64,000 bases of DNA from Streptomyces deccanensis (GTDB taxonomy: Bacteria; Actinomycetota; Actinomycetes; Streptomycetales; Streptomycetaceae): positions 4,154,001-4,218,000 of the forward strand of contig NZ_CP092431.1 in the NCBI RefSeq assembly GCF_022385335.1, read 5' to 3'. Positions within the stretch are counted from its first letter, which is position 1. Each line of letters opens with the position of its first letter. The position numbers were made by a program, and so were the translations under genes. The notes under the pieces were generated by a model. That model worked only from the letters and a program-made list of their open reading frames with translations, did not search any database and was not told the DNA's origin. Shown piece by piece: positions 60,756 through 64,000 of the stretch.

Positions 60756-60795
60756 GGATGCCGGACGGGAAACAAGGATGCCGGACGGGAAACAG
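60756..60795. repeat. 20-bp tandem duplication
   Basis: GGATGCCGGACGGGAAACAA at 60756-60775 is repeated with one change at 60776-60795. It lies in the 194-bp gap between the lyase-like and membrane-protein genes, about 75 bp before the latter's start. Confidence 0.85.
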
Positions 60796-60867
60796 GGGGG
60801 AGCCGGTGCGCCGACCGGGGGGCTAACCCCAGTGCCAGACGGCTCCCGGATCCCTACCGTGAGGAGC

Positions 60868-61317
60868 ATGACCGGTATGGATGCCCGTGACGCCCAGCTC
60901 GGCGACACCGAGCTGAAGAAGGAACTCGCCGCCACCCTGCACGCCCGCAGAGACCTGGGCGACGACTACGAGTCCGCGCTCGTCGACTCGTTCCTGGAGA
61001 AGGTCGACCAGCGCATCGACAGCGTGGTCGACCGCCGGGTCCGGCGTCAGGTGGCCGAGCAGCAGATGGTGGTGGCCCGTGGCAGCCGCTCCCCCGACAA
61101 GTCCACCGACAGCTGGGGCGAACGCTACGGCTTCGGCGTGGTCTCCCTCGTCGCCGCCATCCCCCTGTCCGGTATCGGCGGCGGGGTGGCGGATCTGCGC
61201 GGCCTGTTCGTCACCTGGGCGGGCATCGTCGGCGTGAACGTGGCCTGGGCCCTGCGCAACTCGCCGATTCTGGACCGACGCCGGGACAGGCGCGGGGAAT
61301 CGGAGTGGGAGAAGTGA
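60868..61317 (+). CDS. Small membrane protein with charged helical N-terminus
   Basis: 149 residues from the ATG at 60868 (ATG 60877 is possible). Residues 10-70 are charged and helical (DTELKKELAATLHARRDLGDDYESAL, DSFLEKVDQRIDSVVDRRV), followed by two membrane segments near 90-130 (YGFGVVSLVAAIPLSGIG, GLFVTWAGIVGVNVAWAL). I recall similar actinobacterial proteins of unknown function. It stands alone; a strong hairpin terminator follows 15 bp after the stop. Confidence 0.8.
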   Translation: MTGMDARDAQLGDTELKKELAATLHARRDLGDDYESALVDSFLEKVDQRIDSVVDRRVRRQVAEQQMVVARGSRSPDKSTDSWGERYGFGVVSLVAAIPLSGIGGGVADLRGLFVTWAGIVGVNVAWALRNSPILDRRRDRRGESEWEK

Positions 61318-61331
61318 CCCGAGAAGATATG

Positions 61332-61387
61332 CGCGGGGACCGCCGCACCCCCGTGTGACGGGGGGCGGGACGACGGCGGTCCCCGCG
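61332..61387 (+). terminator. Nested hairpin terminator
   Basis: Outer 14-bp perfect stem CGCGGGGACCGCCG / CGGCGGTCCCCGCG (61332-61345, 61374-61387), enclosing a 7-bp stem CCCCCGT/ACGGGGG. The rest of the gap to 61715, between the membrane protein and convergent cbs genes, contains no gene. Confidence 0.88.
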
Positions 61388-61715
61388 AGGGACGCGGGCC
61401 GGGTCGGAACCGGGCTGGCGCGTCCGTGGCGTCCATGGAGGTCCGGGAGCCGCTCCGGAGGTCCTTGACGCCGTTCGGTTGTCGGCCGGAGCGGGGAGCC
61501 GCTCCCGCCCTGCCGACACCCACTAATGTGCCGGACCCGTGTTAAGCGGGTGCTGCGCGGACGTGACGCGCTCGTACCACTTCTGCGAAGTCAAACCCCT
61601 GGCTCGGGCAAATCTTCGACGAAGAAGGGCGCTTCACGGGATTTTTCCCCCGATTCAGACGCCCCTCCCCTCGCGCGGCAGATCCCGCCGCCGCTACGCC
61701 GCCGCTATGCCGCCC

Positions 61716-63110
61716 CTACTGCTTGACCCCGCCCTTGGCGAGGAACGCGAGCAGGTCCTGCCGGCTGACCACACCGGTCGGCTTGCCCTCGACCAGCACG
61801 ATGGCCGCGTCCGCCGAGCCGAGCACGGTCATCAGGTCACCGACCGGCTCACCGGAGCCGACCTGCGGCAGCGGCGCGGACATGTGCTTCTCCAGCGGGT
61901 CGTCGAGCGAGGCGCGCTGGGTGAACAGGGCGTCCAGCAGCTCGCGTTCGACGACGGAGCCGACCACCTCGGCGGCCATGACGTCCGGGTGACCGGCGCC
62001 CGGCTTCACGATCGGCATCTGCGAGACGCCGTACTCGCGCAGCACCTCGATCGCCTGACCGACCGTCTCGTCCGGGTGCATGTGGACGAGGGACGGAATG
62101 GCGCCGTGCTCCTTGTGGCTGAGGACGTCGCCGACGCGCGCGCTCGGGCCCTCGTCCTCCAGGAAGCCGTAGTCGGCCATCCACTCGTCGTTGAAGATCT
62201 TGCTGAGGTAGCCGCGCCCGCTGTCGGGCAGCAGGACGACCACGATGTCGTCCGGGCCGAGGCGCTTCGCGACCTCCAGGGCGGCGACGACGGCCATGCC
62301 GCAGGAGCCGCCCACCAGCAGGCCCTCCTCCTTGGCCAGCCGCCGGGTCATCTGGAAGGAGTCCTTGTCGGACACGGCGACGATCTCGTCGGCGACGGTC
62401 CGGTCGTACGCGGTCGGCCAGAAGTCCTCGCCGACGCCCTCGACGAGGTACGGGCGCCCAGAGCCGCCGGAGTAGACCGACCCCTCGGGGTCGGCACCGA
62501 TCACCTTGACGCGACCGTCACTGGCGTCCTTCAGGTACCGGCCGGTGCCGGAGATGGTGCCGCCGGTCCCCACGCCCGTCACGAAATGGGTGATCCGCCC
62601 CTCCGTCTGCTCCCACAGCTCAGGGCCGGTCGAGTGGTAGTGGGAGAGCGGGTTGTTGGGGTTGGAGTACTGGTCCGGCTTCCAGGCGCCGGGCGTCTCA
62701 CGGACCAGCCGGTCGGACACGTTGTAGTACGAGTCGGGGTGCTCGGGGTCGACCGCCGTGGGGCAGACGACGACCTCGGCCCCGTACGCCCGCAGTACGT
62801 TGATCTTGTCGGTGCTCACCTTGTCGGGGCACACGAAGATGCACTTGTAGCCCTTCTGCTGGGCGACGATGGCGAGCCCCACACCGGTGTTTCCGCTGGT
62901 GGGCTCGACGATCGTGCCGCCGGGCTTGAGCTCCCCGCTCTTCTCCGCCGCCTCGATCATGCGCAGCGCGATGCGGTCCTTCACGGAACCGCCGGGATTG
63001 AAGTACTCGACCTTGGCCAGGACGGTCGCCTGGATGCCCTCGGTCACGCTGTTGAGCCTCAGCAGCGGGGTGTTGCCGACGAGGCTGATCATCGAGTCGT
63101 GGATTTGCAC
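61716..63110 (-). CDS. cbs: Cystathionine beta-synthase
   Basis: 464 residues. PLP enzyme joining serine and homocysteine to cystathionine in reverse transsulfuration. VGNTPLLRL at 11-19, GGSVKDR with K44 as the PLP lysine, PTSGNTG (phosphate-side loop) near 70, GTGGTISGTGRYL near 185 and LLPDSGRGYLSK near 305. Two CBS domains follow (about 340-395 and 405-460), which usually bind adenosyl ligands and set activity. It has no haem-binding N-terminus. It is divergent from the SGNH gene, and probably supplies cysteine, whose breakdown gene lies at 3.0 kb. Confidence 0.95.
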   Translation of the reverse strand: MQIHDSMISLVGNTPLLRLNSVTEGIQATVLAKVEYFNPGGSVKDRIALRMIEAAEKSGELKPGGTIVEPTSGNTGVGLAIVAQQKGYKCIFVCPDKVSTDKINVLRAYGAEVVVCPTAVDPEHPDSYYNVSDRLVRETPGAWKPDQYSNPNNPLSHYHSTGPELWEQTEGRITHFVTGVGTGGTISGTGRYLKDASDGRVKVIGADPEGSVYSGGSGRPYLVEGVGEDFWPTAYDRTVADEIVAVSDKDSFQMTRRLAKEEGLLVGGSCGMAVVAALEVAKRLGPDDIVVVLLPDSGRGYLSKIFNDEWMADYGFLEDEGPSARVGDVLSHKEHGAIPSLVHMHPDETVGQAIEVLREYGVSQMPIVKPGAGHPDVMAAEVVGSVVERELLDALFTQRASLDDPLEKHMSAPLPQVGSGEPVGDLMTVLGSADAAIVLVEGKPTGVVSRQDLLAFLAKGGVKQ

Positions 63111-63268
63111 CGTTGTCTCCGGAGCCGCAAAAGGGATGGTCGTAATGTCCAGCCAGCCTAAGCCCCGTCCTCACTGTTCTTCTCCCTGTTCACCTTCCGC
63201 CGGGATTGGCCGAGGGCCGCTACGGGGCAAGGAGTGGGTGTACGGGTACGAGGAGGTGGCGGCGACGC

Positions 63269-64000
63269 ATGACGAGCATGTCCAGAGCAAGGGTGGCCCG
63301 CCGCATCGCGGCGGGCGCGGCGTACGGCGGTGGCGGCATCGGTCTGCTGGGTGCGGCGGCCGTGGGCGTGGTGCTGGCCGAGGTGCGGATGGCCAAGCGC
63401 GTCGTGGGCAACGGGCACAGCCCGCACCCGCCGAGCGCGGAGGGTGTGTACGGCCACACGCACGGCAGCCGGTACGGTCGCGCGTACGGCTACGGCTCGT
63501 ACGGCAGTTCGTACGACGCCCCTGACGATCCCCCGCTCCGCCTCGTCATGCTCGGTGACTCCACCGCCGCCGGTCAGGGCGTCCACCGGTCCCGGCAGAC
63601 CCCGGGCGCGCTGATCGCCTCGGGGCTCGCGGCGGTCGCCGAGCGCCCGGTGCTGCTGCGCAACGTCGCGCTGCCGGGGGCACAGTCGGACGACCTCGAC
63701 CGGCAGGTCGCCCTGGTCCTGGAGGACCCGGCCCAGGTCCCCGACGTCTGCGTGATCATGATCGGCGCGAACGACGTGACCCACCGGATGCCGCCGACCC
63801 GCTCCGTCCGCCATCTCTCCGCGGCCGTACGGCGGCTGCGGACCGCCGGGGCCGAGGTGGTGGTGGGCACCTGTCCCGACCTCGGCACGCTCGAGCCGGT
63901 GCAGCAGCCGTTGCGCTGGCTCGCCCGCCGGGCCTCGCGGCAGTTGGCGGCCGCCCAGACGATCGGAACCGTCGAGCAGGGCGGCCGCACCGTGTCGCTG
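63269..64000 (+). CDS. SGNH/GDSL-family hydrolase, membrane-anchored (3' end outside window)
   Basis: At least 244 residues from the ATG at 63269 (GGAGG upstream), open to the window end. An N-terminal membrane segment (AYGGGGIGLLGAAAVGVVLAE, about 19-39), a Gly/Tyr/Ser-rich spacer, then the hydrolase: LRLVMLGDSTAAGQG with the block I Ser, ALPGAQSDDLDRQ (block II Gly), IMIGANDVTHR (block III Asn). The catalytic Asp-His of block V is beyond the edge. It should be an extracellular esterase or deacylase, with unknown substrate. Confidence 0.9.
   Translation, partial: MTSMSRARVARRIAAGAAYGGGGIGLLGAAAVGVVLAEVRMAKRVVGNGHSPHPPSAEGVYGHTHGSRYGRAYGYGSYGSSYDAPDDPPLRLVMLGDSTAAGQGVHRSRQTPGALIASGLAAVAERPVLLRNVALPGAQSDDLDRQVALVLEDPAQVPDVCVIMIGANDVTHRMPPTRSVRHLSAAVRRLRTAGAEVVVGTCPDLGTLEPVQQPLRWLARRASRQLAAAQTIGTVEQGGRTVSL

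Noticed and set aside
1..64000. tRNA, rRNA, CRISPR, integrase or transposase features
   Set aside because: None was seen on reading both strands; no cloverleaf with a CCA-proximal stem, no regular spacer array and no DDE or recombinase motifs.

Overview
The window is a piece of a Streptomyces chromosome. The GC content is very high with strong third-position G/C bias, GTG and TTG starts are common, and it carries whiB, a SigB-type sigma factor with a partner-switching pair, F420 biosynthesis genes and five LytR-CpsA-Psr (LCP) proteins. The gene order resembles the whiB region of Streptomyces coelicolor as I remember it. There are no rRNA or tRNA genes, no CRISPR array and no transposase. Two genes run off the ends: a membrane glycosyltransferase on the left and an SGNH hydrolase on the right.

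Layout. 1-6 kb: glycosyltransferase, whiB, a polycysteine leader peptide followed by cysteine dioxygenase, then fbiA-fbiB for coenzyme F420. 6-11 kb: DNA glycosylase, sugar-phosphate nucleotidyltransferase, secreted peptidoglycan-recognition amidase, and a TIGR03089 protein. 11-20.5 kb: five LCP genes with a GT2 glycosyltransferase among them, a cell-wall polymer attachment island. 20.5-26.8 kb: Cys-rich copper-storage-like protein, an orphan sugar-binding lipoprotein, acyl-CoA dehydrogenase, UDP-glucose dehydrogenase family enzyme, and a divergent CGNR/VOC pair. 26.9-32 kb: two M19 dipeptidase paralogues (one without any metal ligand), purK-purE and a GtrA protein. 32-38.9 kb: a two-component system, a POT peptide transporter, and three secreted or surface proteins, one with an LPQTG sorting signal.

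38.9-44.8 kb: a repeat-rich stretch without a convincing gene, the SigI module (anti-sigma factor, anti-anti-sigma factor, sigma factor), and a large protein joining a sigma-like N-terminus and a zinc-finger-like motif, through a membrane segment, to a ricin-type lectin. 44.8-50.5 kb: a histidine-utilisation operon in the order hutU, M20 amidohydrolase, hutF, hutI. 50.5-57.5 kb: a diaminopimelate-decarboxylase-like enzyme, a compact four-gene roadblock/DUF4388-like cluster, a lipoprotein and an amino-acid permease. 57.5-64 kb: a membrane protein, an RpiR regulator translationally coupled to a histidase-like protein lacking the normal MIO triad, a small membrane protein, cystathionine beta-synthase and an SGNH hydrolase.

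Themes. Sulfur amino acid metabolism appears at both ends (cysteine dioxygenase, cystathionine beta-synthase). Histidine catabolism is nearly complete, but the lyase-like gene 9 kb away is probably not a working histidase. A palindromic intergenic repeat (core gttccccgcgcccct) occurs at seven sites, often between convergent genes. The best candidates for new biology are the polycysteine leader, the MIO-less lyase with its RpiR partner, the dead/live dipeptidase pair, the sigma-like/lectin membrane protein and the GTPase-less roadblock cluster.
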